From positions 1 through 64,000 of the forward strand of contig JAQYWC010000011.1 of NCBI GenBank assembly GCA_030145245.1: a stretch of DNA of 64,000 nucleotides, read 5' to 3'. This DNA comes from Desulfobacterium sp. GTDB taxonomy: Bacteria; Desulfobacterota; Desulfobacteria; Desulfobacterales; Desulfobacteraceae. Made by a program: the position numbers and the translations under genes. The notes beneath the pieces were generated by a model that did not search any database, had not been told where the DNA came from, and saw only the letters and a list, made by a program, of their open reading frames with translations. Position 1 is the first letter of the stretch. Every line of letters starts with the position of its first letter. Below are positions 53,178-62,293 of the stretch, in pieces.

Positions 53178-54884
53178 ATGAAAGTTACCATGGATACTAA
53201 CCACAACTCCGTACAGGAACGTTACCTTTCGCTCTTCCAGGAGGTGACCCACACCCTCACCTCCACCTTTGATGTTGAGACCGTGCTCAACCTCATCGTT
53301 GAAAAAATCCCAACGGTCCTGGGGCTGGATGCTGCCACGGTGAGACTTCTCGATCCCCATGACAACAGGCTTCAGCTGGTTGCCGCCCACGGCCTGGGCC
53401 GGGAATATTTAAACCGGGGACCCATTGATGCCGAAAAGAGCGTGATCACTGCCCTGACCGGAAAGCCCGTGGCTGTTCTGGATGCAACAACGGATCCTTG
53501 CAACCTCTACTCCAGGTACGCCCGCAAGGAAGGGGTCAAAAGCATTCTTGTCACCCCCATCGTGTTCCAGGAGCAGGTACGTGGGGTGCTCCGCTTGATC
53601 TCAAGAACTCCCCGCAGGTTTAAAAAGAGCGAGATCGCCTTTGTCAAAGCATTGGCCGAACAGTGCGGCATTGCCATTGAAAACGCAAGGATCCATGGCG
53701 ACAATATGCGTCAGCTCAGCTATTTCAAGACCCTTAACGAGATCGGCAAGGCTATCAATTCAACCCTCCAGCTCGATGAGGTCCTGGACATGATCGTTAA
53801 AGAGCTTCCCCGGGTCATGGAGCTGAAAGGGTGCTCCATACGCCTGCTCGATCCTGTCTCCGGCCGTCTGCAACTGATGGCTTCCTCCGGGCTGAGCCAA
53901 TGCTACCTTGAGCGGGGCAGCATTGATGACGACATCTCCACCCGGCATACCCTCAGGGGAGAGTCGGTGTTTATCTTCGATGCCGCCCGGGATCCGAGGA
54001 TCAGGTACCCTGAAGAGACACGGCTTGAAGGGGTGGGAAGTATCCTTGCCATTCCCATTGTGGTGGAAAAGAAGATCATTGGCATCCTGAGGCTACTGAC
54101 CTCCCAGCAACGAAGGTTTACCGATGCCGAAGTCAGCTTTGCCAGGGCCATTGGTGAGCAGGGGGGGATTGCCATCCGCAACTCCATTAACTTTGAGAAA
54201 AAAATGGCTTTGGTGGCCCAGCTGGAGCGCCACGAGCAGTTTCTCCAGAACATTTTTGACGGGCTCAAGGCCGACCTCTTTGTGCTGGACAGTGACTACA
54301 GGATCGTTATGGTCAACAAGGTGTTTTTAAAAAACCATGCCATGGAGGAGTCCCAGGTGATCGGCAGGCATTTTGACAAGATTCTCAGGATCGGTGAATC
54401 CAGGGAGAAGCTGTTGAGACGATTGCAGCGGGGAGTCAAAACCGTCTCCTTTACCCGAAAGGTGGTGGATGATACGGGCGAGTTCTACCTGGAGGTGATG
54501 GCCACCCCCATGTACCGGCATCATGACGACGCCCAGATCGACTTTATCATCGGAACCATCCGGGACATCACCGACCATGTGCGGTTGAGAAAGGAGCTGC
54601 GCAACAGGGAAAGGCTCCAGGGTGTCGTGGAGATGGCCGGCACCGTGGCCCATGAATTGAACAATCCCCTGGCCATTGTTCTTTCGGCGGCAAGGCTCAT
54701 GAAAAAGGATCTCCAGGTATCGGGACAGAGCCTGGATGATCTTGAGATCATCACCCGGAATCTCGACAGGCTGTCTGTTCTGATAGGCAGGATGACCCGT
54801 ATCACTGAGTACAAGTCTAAACGCTATCTCCCCGGCGTGGACATCATCGACATGGACACGGCCTGCGGCACCAAAAAAGCCTGA
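53178..54884 (+). CDS. GAF-GAF-PAS protein with phospho-acceptor domain but no ATPase
   Basis: A 568-aa cytoplasmic protein. Two GAF domains (residues 20-170 and 190-340; both contain SIRLLDP- or TVRLLDP-type strands) are followed by a PAS domain (about 355-475) and a histidine-kinase dimerisation helix with the H-box VAHELNNPLAIVLSA near 495. The protein ends about 70 residues later, with no HATPase domain. It may be a phosphate acceptor for another kinase or a regulator. The ribosome site is weak; ATG 53190 is an alternative start. It sits just after the family B repeats. Confidence 0.85.
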   Translation: MKVTMDTNHNSVQERYLSLFQEVTHTLTSTFDVETVLNLIVEKIPTVLGLDAATVRLLDPHDNRLQLVAAHGLGREYLNRGPIDAEKSVITALTGKPVAVLDATTDPCNLYSRYARKEGVKSILVTPIVFQEQVRGVLRLISRTPRRFKKSEIAFVKALAEQCGIAIENARIHGDNMRQLSYFKTLNEIGKAINSTLQLDEVLDMIVKELPRVMELKGCSIRLLDPVSGRLQLMASSGLSQCYLERGSIDDDISTRHTLRGESVFIFDAARDPRIRYPEETRLEGVGSILAIPIVVEKKIIGILRLLTSQQRRFTDAEVSFARAIGEQGGIAIRNSINFEKKMALVAQLERHEQFLQNIFDGLKADLFVLDSDYRIVMVNKVFLKNHAMEESQVIGRHFDKILRIGESREKLLRRLQRGVKTVSFTRKVVDDTGEFYLEVMATPMYRHHDDAQIDFIIGTIRDITDHVRLRKELRNRERLQGVVEMAGTVAHELNNPLAIVLSAARLMKKDLQVSGQSLDDLEIITRNLDRLSVLIGRMTRITEYKSKRYLPGVDIIDMDTACGTKKA

Positions 54885-54908
54885 CCCATCCTTATCCATT
54901 GCCGGGAG

Positions 54909-55514
54909 TTATTTTTTGACCGGGGGCTCAGGTTTTTTCTTAAGGGATAGTAAACCTGTTTTCAGGTTTGCCATGGTTTCTCCGATTTCAGGAATCAGCA
55001 GGGATGTGTATTCAAAACAGCTGGAAAAGATGACCAGGGTGGGTAAAAGCGCCAGAAAATATCCCTGCCTGAACGATATTGCCAGTTGGGCCTGGTAAAG
55101 GTTCCATCCTGCCAGGGCCGCCAGGGGAAGACCGAACAGGGCTATTTTTACGATTCGGCCCCTGGGTTCGTACAGGTAGGATGTGATATGGAAGAGCCGC
55201 AGCACCCCACAGGCGATACAGCATGAGCTGAACGGCACCCAGGTCAGGCCAAGGCACAGGCGGACAATGTCCTGGGAGAGAAAATCAGAGATCATCCGTG
55301 AACGTTCCCCGTAAACCTGAAAATAGTGCTCACCGACCGGCGTGTGCTGATAATTGGTCCAGAACATCTTGGTCAGAATCAAAATTCCGAAAATCCCGGC
55401 AGCAACAAAAAGAAGCAGGAAAAACGCCCTCATGGCAACATCCGTCAGGGTTGATCCATAGCTGTACAGAGGTGTTCTTTTAATAAACTGAAGTTTTTTG
55501 ATCCATGACAACAT
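54909..55514 (-). CDS. four-helix membrane protein of unknown function
   Basis: A 201-aa inner-membrane protein with hydrophobic segments near residues 27-50, 85-108, 122-142 and 150-175, and a short basic C-terminal tail (SLKKKPEPPVKK). No domain is recognised. It lies between two plus-strand sensor genes, convergent with the first and divergent from the second, so it is transcribed alone. Confidence 0.65.
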   Translation of the reverse strand: MLSWIKKLQFIKRTPLYSYGSTLTDVAMRAFFLLLFVAAGIFGILILTKMFWTNYQHTPVGEHYFQVYGERSRMISDFLSQDIVRLCLGLTWVPFSSCCIACGVLRLFHITSYLYEPRGRIVKIALFGLPLAALAGWNLYQAQLAISFRQGYFLALLPTLVIFSSCFEYTSLLIPEIGETMANLKTGLLSLKKKPEPPVKK

Positions 55515-55748
55515 GGTGATTATTCCCCTTTGGTTACAGGTTAATTTCCCTTGTTGATTTTACGACCAGTGATTTGGAAGGTAGCATTTTCAGAAAGTCC
55601 CGAAAAGAATAAAATCTCCGTGTAATTTTCTCTTTTCATGCCGGGTGTTTTATGCTTTAAAGACTGTCATGGAAAAAAAAGCTTTTCTATTTTGTTCCGG
55701 CTGCACCCCTTCTGACATATCTGCATTTAAATATTCCTGGAGCATGGG

Positions 55749-58562
55749 ATGAAGAAACCAAAGAGCCTGATTAATGTTTATATCTATAGTATCGCCCTGT
55801 TTGCACTGCTCTTTGTTGTCTTTTTCGGTTCCCTTGAGGTGGTTGAAAAACTTCACCACCTTAAGACGGAATCCGTTGCGATCAGGAACGATTATCTGGC
55901 ATCGAAAAAACAGACCCTCCGGTCGGAGGTGGAATCGGCGCTCTCCTACATTGAGCATAAAAAATCCCAGGCCCACGAGCGCCTTAAAAGGGAGGTTAAG
56001 TCCAGGACCCTGGAGGCCCATGCCGTGGCTTCCCATATCTATGAAGCCAACAAGCACTCAGCCCCTTTGGAAACCATAAAAACCCAGATCCATGACGCGT
56101 TGTTTGCCGCCACCTGGGACCGGGGACGGGGCTATTATTTTGCCGAGGACATGGCCGGATTTGAACGGATAAACCGCAACAACCCTGAACTTGAGGGGGT
56201 GAATATCATCGGTTTAAAGGACGGCCGGGGGAATTTTCTTGTTGCGGATATCCTTGAGACCGCACGATCCAAAACCGGGGAAGGGTTTGTCTCCTATGAT
56301 TGGAACAAGCCTGCAAACCCTGGGGAAGAAGCTCACAAGATCTCCTATGTTAAATATTTCAAGCCCCTTGGCTGGGTCATCGGCAACGGTAAATACCTGG
56401 TTGACGAAGAGGCTGAGATCAAGGAGGAGATCCTTGCCCGGATCAGAAAAATAAAGGGCAAAGACGGTAACTACATCTTTGCCGCCACCTGGAAGGGATT
56501 CGTTCTGGCGGGTCCGAGTGCCGGGGATAACCTGATCCACCTTAAAGATCCCAATGGCGTACCCATTGTCCGGGAGTTGATCCGGGTGTCAAAATCCGGG
56601 GGTGGGTTTGTCTCCTATGAGGTCCCGCCCGGGGATGGACAACCCTGGTCCCAGAAGCTCTCCTATGCCGTGGGCATTCCGGAATGGGAGTGGTATGTGG
56701 GAACCGGCCTTTTTGTGGACGACATGGAAAAAGCCATTGTTCAACTGCAGAAAAAGACCCGGACCAACATCAAGGTATTTTTTATTCATCTCTTTATCGT
56801 TCTTGGCGTCATCTGTGTTCTCATCTGCCTGTTTGTTCACTTTTTCGCCGTCCGGCTCAAGAACAACCTCGACATGTTCACGGGTTTTTTTGAGAAAGCC
56901 GCGACCCAGGGGTTAAGCATCGATCCGGACACGGTCCATTTCAGCGAGTTTCGCTCCCTTGCAAGGTCGGCCAACACAATGGTGGAGCAACGTCAGATCG
57001 CCTGGAACTCCCTTGAAAAGAGCGAGGCGGCTTCCAGGGCCAGTGAAGAGAAATCCCGCGCCCTGTTTGAACTGGAATCAGATGCCATCTTCCTGATTGA
57101 TAAAGAAAAGGGAAATATCCTTGAAATGAACGGTGCTGCCGCCTGTCTTTACGGATACAGCAGGCAGGAGCTCGTGGGGATGAGAAACACCGACCTTTCG
57201 ACAGAACCGGAAAAGACCCGGCAGGCCACCCTTGACCAAGAGGTGGCGATTCCCATTCGATACCATCGGAAAAAGGATGGAACCGTCTTCCCCGTGGAGA
57301 TCACAGCGAGTCACATCATCTGGAACGGCAGGGAGGCCCTTATCTCAGCGGTACGGGATATCAGTTTTCGAATGGAGAGCGAGAAACACCGGGCACGGCT
57401 GGAGGAGCAGCTGCACCAGGCCCAGCGAATGGAGGCCCTTGGCACCCTGGCCGGAGGCATCGCCCACGATTTCAACAACCTTTTGATGGGGATACAGGGG
57501 TGTGCCTGTCTGGTGCAGAACCAAATGGGTGACGCCAACCCCTACGGTAAAAAGCTCAAGGCGATCCAGGACCATGTCCGGGACGGCGCAGGTCTTACCA
57601 AGCAACTCCTTGGTTTTGCCCGGGAGGGAAATTATGAGGTCAAGCCCGTTGACCTGAACGAATTGATCGGCCATAGCGTCCATCTGTTCGGAAGCGCCAG
57701 AAAAGAGATCCCCATTGTTGAACTCTATGGAGACGATCTCTGGGCTGTGGAGACGGACACAGGCCAGATGAAGCAGGTGCTGCTGAACCTTTTCGTCAAT
57801 GCATGGCAGGCCATGGAAGGGGGCGGGGTATTGAGCCTCAGGACCGACAACCTGATCCTTGAAGAGGAACCCGCCGATACTTTGGGTCTGAAGCCCGGTC
57901 CCCATGTGCTTATTACGATTTCAGACTCGGGTTGCGGCATGGATGAGGCCACAAGACAGAGAATATTCGAGCCGTTTTTTACCACCAAAACCATGGGCAG
58001 GGGAACCGGATTGGGCCTTGCCTCAGTATATGGAATCATCAGAAGCCACAAGGGAATGATCACGGTCCAAAGCGAAAAGGGCAGGGGAACCACCTTTTTT
58101 ATCCACCTTCCCGCCTCAGAATCCAAGCCTCCAACAGAGATCCAGGCGCCTCCGGAATTGTTGAAGGGGACAGGGACCGTTCTTTTTGTCGATGATGAAG
58201 AGATGGTTCTGGAAATCGGGGAGGAGATGCTGGAGAGTCTCGGTTACCGGACTTTGACGGCCAGGAACGGTAAAGAGGCCGTGGCTCTTTTTGAAGCCGA
58301 CAGCCCTGGGATAGATCTTGTGATTCTGGATATGGTGATGCCCGGAATGAACTCAAAAGAGGTGTTTAAACGCCTGAGAACCTTGGACCCCAAGGCCAAG
58401 GTGCTGCTTTCCAGCGGTTACAGCATCAAGGGGCAGGCCAGCGATATCATGGATCAAGGCTGCAATGGCTTTTTGCAAAAACCGTTCACCCTGGAGATCC
58501 TGTCCGGAAAAATCCGGGAGATACTGGATGACGCGGAAACGCCTACGGGAACAAAAGCGTAG
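55749..58562 (+). CDS. hybrid sensor histidine kinase with Cache input and receiver
   Basis: A 937-aa membrane sensor. TM1 (residues 10-30) and TM2 (338-362) enclose a periplasmic region with two similar Cache units; [21 protein letters not shown] and [20 protein letters not shown] mark their ends. A PAS domain (440-540), a HisKA domain with H in [11 protein letters not shown] near 573 and an HATPase with [19 protein letters not shown] and GRGTGLGLA follow. A C-terminal receiver has its phospho-Asp in [10 protein letters not shown] near 857. The Cache pair suggests small-molecule sensing. GGAG lies 6 bases upstream of the ATG. Confidence 0.94.
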   Translation: MKKPKSLINVYIYSIALFALLFVVFFGSLEVVEKLHHLKTESVAIRNDYLASKKQTLRSEVESALSYIEHKKSQAHERLKREVKSRTLEAHAVASHIYEANKHSAPLETIKTQIHDALFAATWDRGRGYYFAEDMAGFERINRNNPELEGVNIIGLKDGRGNFLVADILETARSKTGEGFVSYDWNKPANPGEEAHKISYVKYFKPLGWVIGNGKYLVDEEAEIKEEILARIRKIKGKDGNYIFAATWKGFVLAGPSAGDNLIHLKDPNGVPIVRELIRVSKSGGGFVSYEVPPGDGQPWSQKLSYAVGIPEWEWYVGTGLFVDDMEKAIVQLQKKTRTNIKVFFIHLFIVLGVICVLICLFVHFFAVRLKNNLDMFTGFFEKAATQGLSIDPDTVHFSEFRSLARSANTMVEQRQIAWNSLEKSEAASRASEEKSRALFELESDAIFLIDKEKGNILEMNGAAACLYGYSRQELVGMRNTDLSTEPEKTRQATLDQEVAIPIRYHRKKDGTVFPVEITASHIIWNGREALISAVRDISFRMESEKHRARLEEQLHQAQRMEALGTLAGGIAHDFNNLLMGIQGCACLVQNQMGDANPYGKKLKAIQDHVRDGAGLTKQLLGFAREGNYEVKPVDLNELIGHSVHLFGSARKEIPIVELYGDDLWAVETDTGQMKQVLLNLFVNAWQAMEGGGVLSLRTDNLILEEEPADTLGLKPGPHVLITISDSGCGMDEATRQRIFEPFFTTKTMGRGTGLGLASVYGIIRSHKGMITVQSEKGRGTTFFIHLPASESKPPTEIQAPPELLKGTGTVLFVDDEEMVLEIGEEMLESLGYRTLTARNGKEAVALFEADSPGIDLVILDMVMPGMNSKEVFKRLRTLDPKAKVLLSSGYSIKGQASDIMDQGCNGFLQKPFTLEILSGKIREILDDAETPTGTKA

Positions 58563-58665
58563 AACCATTCCTTTTGAAATTCAATTGTCAATTGCCGGGC
58601 TGCTTACATAGGGTGTGTTTTTTCGGTGGGGTTGGTTAAACTTGTTTTGAATTCATAGGGTCTGG

Positions 58666-58851
58666 TCAGAACATGAATTCATCATCTTTTCTCCTGGTTT
58701 TTTCCCTGCGGCAGATCCAGCCAACCGTGCTGATGTAGGCAAAACCTGCACTCTCTTCCCTTCTTCGCTGCTCTTCCCTTCTATGGCGTTCGTCGTATTT
58801 TTCACTGGAGTCGTTGTTTTCCCTTGGGAATGTTTCTTCATTATTTTGCAT
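58666..58851 (-). CDS. small charged protein of unknown function
   Basis: A 61-aa protein, chosen over the overlapping 62-aa ORF because AAGGAGG lies 5 bases before this ATG. The N-terminal 35 residues are extremely charged (YDERHRREEQRRREE), then comes a short aromatic segment GFAYISTVGWICRREKTRRKDDEF. The perfect ribosome site argues for real translation. No family is recognised. Confidence 0.55.
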   Translation of the reverse strand: MQNNEETFPRENNDSSEKYDERHRREEQRRREESAGFAYISTVGWICRREKTRRKDDEFMF

Positions 58852-59012
58852 ATTTGCCTCCTTGCAATGAAAAAATGGTAAACTGAGTCACTTGCCGACG
58901 TAGCGATAGCCGTAGTGGATACTATTAATGTTTAATCATTATTTCGGATTTGTAAAGGCTAAAATGTCAACTTGTAAAAAAAATAATCAAAACCGAATCA
59001 TTCGGGCCTTTT

Positions 59013-61301
59013 TTAAGAATCGTCCCATTTTTTTAACAGCTCTTTTGCCTTGCCGGAACCCTCAAATTCGTTGTTCAATTTCAACGCGTGTTTTAATGCA
59101 TTTTGTGCAAGTTCCTTTTCCCCTTTTCCATTGTATGCAAGGCCCAGGTGAAAATGAATGATGGGGTTTTCCGGGATCAGTTCGATGCTGTCGAGAAATT
59201 CACTGATCGCATTGCCATAGAGACCTTTTTTGTAATAAACAAGTCCCAGCGTGTCCATTATTCCCGGATCATTTGGAAGTTTGGTTTTTGCAATTCTTGC
59301 GTATTTCAGCGCTTCATCAAATTGATCTGTCCTCTCTGCCAGGTGATAGGCAAGGTTGTTTGCGGCAGGAGCAAAATCAGGATTGATGGCCAGGGCTTTT
59401 CTGTAATGGGCGGCAGCTTTGTCGTATTGTTTCCTGCTGTCAAAAATGGTTCCCAGCATGATATGGGGAATCTCCATATCCGGGTGCTTATCAATAAGGG
59501 TCTGGTAAATGCCAATGGCTTTATCCTGATTGTTTTCAGAAATGTAGATTCGGGCCAGGGAGAGGTAGGGTTGGGTAAATTCGGGGTAGGCCTCAATGGC
59601 TTTTTGGTAAGACGCCGTTGCTTTCTCCGTATCCTTCTCAGCCATAAAAACACTGGCTTCAAGGTTGTGGACCGCGCATATAAGGTTTGGCTTGTCTGCT
59701 GTCAGTTCAAGTTGTTTTTTACAGAGCTTATGGGCAACGCTGTATCTCTTCAGGGCAATATTGTTGCTGAGGGTAAGGGTAAAAACGTCCATGAGCAGGG
59801 GATTTATTTCAAGTGCTTTCTTGAGAACCTGTTCTGACTGTTCATATTTCTTCTGATAGGATTTTACAAGGCCCATTCGGTAGTAGCCCACCGGATTTTT
59901 CGGATCTATTTCGATCAATGTCCGGAATCCTTTTTCAGCCTGCTCGACCTGGCCCATACCCATGTGGGCGTTGCCACTGACAAGGATTGCCCTGTAGTCG
60001 GATGGAACCGACTTTAAAACAGCTTCCGCCTGTTGAATTGCTAACTCATAGGAGCTATCCCGGTAGTGTATGTCAGCAAGAAGAAGACGGGCCTGGATAT
60101 AGTTTGGATTAAGTTCCACAGCTTTTAGCGCTGAAGCTTTTCCCTGTTCGTTACGGTCGAGTCGTGTCTGGCACAAAGCCATAAAATAGTGGATTCTTGG
60201 CGCTTTAGGCTCCTCTTTTTTAAGCGCGACAAGAATTTCCAGGGCCTGGTCATATTTTTCATTATAGGTGAGGATTTCGCTTTTCAGCATGCGTGCCGGG
60301 CCAAATTTTGGCCTTGCCTCCAACAGCTCTGCGATGACAGCTTCCGCAGCTTCTATATTTTTGTTCTTGTATTGAAATCTTGCCAGGGCCGTTTTAACGG
60401 AGAGGTTTTCCGGGGCAATTGCCAAAGCCTTTTTGTACATCTCAAGGGCTTTATCCTTTTTTCCTGTGATATCATAAAAATTTGCTGCGGTCATACAGGG
60501 TTTTACGGAGTCCCGGGCAAGTTGAACCGCCTTGAGATAAGCCTCTTCAGCAGCCTTTTCTTTTCTCATCCTGAAGAAAAAATTACCAAGAATGATCTGC
60601 AGATCAGAGTTGTCAGGGTTTTCTTTGGTGGCTGTGAGCAGTTGGGTTTCGGCTTCATTGTATTTTTTCTTGCTGATGTAATAGCTGACAAGGGCAAGTC
60701 TTGGCTGAACGGCATTTTCGGCTGAATCTATCGCCTTTAGCAGGAGGGCCTCGGCCTCATTGAACTTTTTATGAAAGTTCTTTATCCTGGCGAGTCCGTG
60801 GAGGGCCTTTACATTGCCAGGTTCAAGGGCCAGAATTCTTTCGTACAGGGGTTCGGAGTGTTCAAGATCTTTTTTCTGGGTGAACATCTGTGCCCTTAAA
60901 AAAAGGGCGTCCAGATTATCAGGGTTCTTTTTAATAAGGATCTCAAGCCTTTCTTCGGCTTTGTCTGGTTTTTTGGCCAAAAGAAAAAAACCTGCGAGTT
61001 TTAACAATGCTTCGGTGTTTCCCGGATCCAGTTGTTCAACCTTTAAATAGGCCTGGAACGCTTCCCTTGGGTCGCCAAGCTTCATCATTGTTTCGCTGAG
61101 CCGCGACCACGCTTCTAAATGTTCAGGCTTAATCTGGAGAACATTTCTATATTCAATTTCAGCTTCTTTATACTGTTCAGCAGCAAAATAGTTATCGCCT
61201 TTATTAAGGTGCGATATCATTTTTTCGTCGTCTGTTTTGCATCCTTGGAAAAATGTTAGGACTATAACGATAAAAAGAATAGATCTGATTTTGGAATGCA
61301 T
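59013..61301 (-). CDS. PrsT-like TPR-repeat lipoprotein
   Basis: A 762-aa protein. A short signal ends in the lipobox-like FFQGC (lipidated Cys at about 21), then about 20 TPR units fill the rest. The order and motifs (GDNYFAAEQYKEAEIEYRNVLQIKPEHLEA, MLKSEILTYNEKYDQALEIL, NLAYHLAERTDQFDEALKYARIAKT) resemble the large TPR lipoprotein PrsT of PEP-CTERM/exosortase systems. It probably acts at the cell envelope in polysaccharide or surface-protein assembly. GGAGG lies 4 bases before the ATG. It is divergent from a second TPR-containing operon. Confidence 0.85.
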   Translation of the reverse strand: MHSKIRSILFIVIVLTFFQGCKTDDEKMISHLNKGDNYFAAEQYKEAEIEYRNVLQIKPEHLEAWSRLSETMMKLGDPREAFQAYLKVEQLDPGNTEALLKLAGFFLLAKKPDKAEERLEILIKKNPDNLDALFLRAQMFTQKKDLEHSEPLYERILALEPGNVKALHGLARIKNFHKKFNEAEALLLKAIDSAENAVQPRLALVSYYISKKKYNEAETQLLTATKENPDNSDLQIILGNFFFRMRKEKAAEEAYLKAVQLARDSVKPCMTAANFYDITGKKDKALEMYKKALAIAPENLSVKTALARFQYKNKNIEAAEAVIAELLEARPKFGPARMLKSEILTYNEKYDQALEILVALKKEEPKAPRIHYFMALCQTRLDRNEQGKASALKAVELNPNYIQARLLLADIHYRDSSYELAIQQAEAVLKSVPSDYRAILVSGNAHMGMGQVEQAEKGFRTLIEIDPKNPVGYYRMGLVKSYQKKYEQSEQVLKKALEINPLLMDVFTLTLSNNIALKRYSVAHKLCKKQLELTADKPNLICAVHNLEASVFMAEKDTEKATASYQKAIEAYPEFTQPYLSLARIYISENNQDKAIGIYQTLIDKHPDMEIPHIMLGTIFDSRKQYDKAAAHYRKALAINPDFAPAANNLAYHLAERTDQFDEALKYARIAKTKLPNDPGIMDTLGLVYYKKGLYGNAISEFLDSIELIPENPIIHFHLGLAYNGKGEKELAQNALKHALKLNNEFEGSGKAKELLKKWDDS

Positions 61302-61393
61302 GCATCCTCCGCCTGAGTCGATGGTTGAAACGCCATGTCCTTCTGCCCGTCTGAAATGAGCTTGTATACTCTATTATTATGTGATACTCATTT

Positions 61394-62293
61394 TTGTCAA
61401 ACAAAAAATATATAAATCGGGAATTGACTCCTGTGAAAATAAAAATGGTTTCTACGATATTTTCTTTACTAATTTTTTTGTTGCCGACAGTTGCCGCTGC
61501 CTGGTTTGTACAGCCTTATGTACCCGATTGTCCAACGGTGTCTTCAACTCTCCGGTCTTGTGAAACACCATACAATCTTTCGGTTTATGACGATCTGTTT
61601 GCGAAAGCAGACGACGGAGATGGCACGGTGTATATTCGGCCATCCAATCCATTTTTTGTCCCGGCAAATGAGATAGAGCTGGATCTCCCCATAACTGTCC
61701 TTACTAAACAGTCCTTGTCAACCATGGAATACCTCGACAGGCTACTGCTTGCAAATCTGAGAATCCATCTGCTCATTCAAGAGTACAAAGCACTTCAGAA
61801 GCGTACCGAAAAAGTGTTGAAAAACCTTGATCTTCCATTTTTTGACAGTCCTGCTGTCAAGTCCATGCCCGGTTACGGGGGAAAAAACATTACACACCAT
61901 AGAAAACACCTGGAAAATAAGCTGGCAGGCATTCTTCACAACGGTCGTACCGTCCCTACAAACGCCCTCTCTTCTGCCAGCTCTTCCCTGCCGGATTTGA
62001 AAAGACTTTCGATACTGTCCGGTGGTGAACATATGTCGGGGACAACCAGTGTGCCTTCTTTGCGTAAGGCCCCGGGGCTAAGGCGGGGATCATCAACTGC
62101 GCAAACCGGCTTCATTGCCGGGGGGGGGGATGACTACAGTCTTACCAGATCATATGAAACCCAAGTGCCATGGATCTTCCGGGTCGCCCAAGGTTTTTTT
62201 TCCTATATGGTTTCCCACAAGGTTGAGGTAGGGTTTTACGGCATGCTCATCTTTCTGGTTTGCTGTTTTATTTCGCTCCAGGCAAAGATATGA
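61394..62293 (+). CDS. secreted or membrane-anchored protein of unknown function
   Basis: A protein of up to 299 aa. A hydrophobic signal FSLLIFLLPTVAAA is near residues 23-36 of the track version; the true start may be the internal ATG at about 61445, since no ribosome site supports the TTG at 61394. The middle is helical (LLLANLRIHLLIQEYKALQKRTEKVL), then Ser- and Gly-rich. The C-terminus is a membrane helix (VEVGFYGMLIFLVCCFISL). Its stop overlaps the next ATG (ATGA), so it is coupled to the TPR gene. No family is recognised. Confidence 0.65.
   Translation: MSNKKYINRELTPVKIKMVSTIFSLLIFLLPTVAAAWFVQPYVPDCPTVSSTLRSCETPYNLSVYDDLFAKADDGDGTVYIRPSNPFFVPANEIELDLPITVLTKQSLSTMEYLDRLLLANLRIHLLIQEYKALQKRTEKVLKNLDLPFFDSPAVKSMPGYGGKNITHHRKHLENKLAGILHNGRTVPTNALSSASSSLPDLKRLSILSGGEHMSGTTSVPSLRKAPGLRRGSSTAQTGFIAGGGDDYSLTRSYETQVPWIFRVAQGFFSYMVSHKVEVGFYGMLIFLVCCFISLQAKI

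Noticed and set aside
58890-58925. GCGATAGCCGTAGTGG as a second GEMM-like aptamer
   Set aside because: Only GATAGCCG matches; the GGGACGCAAAGCC half is absent and no gene follows suitably.
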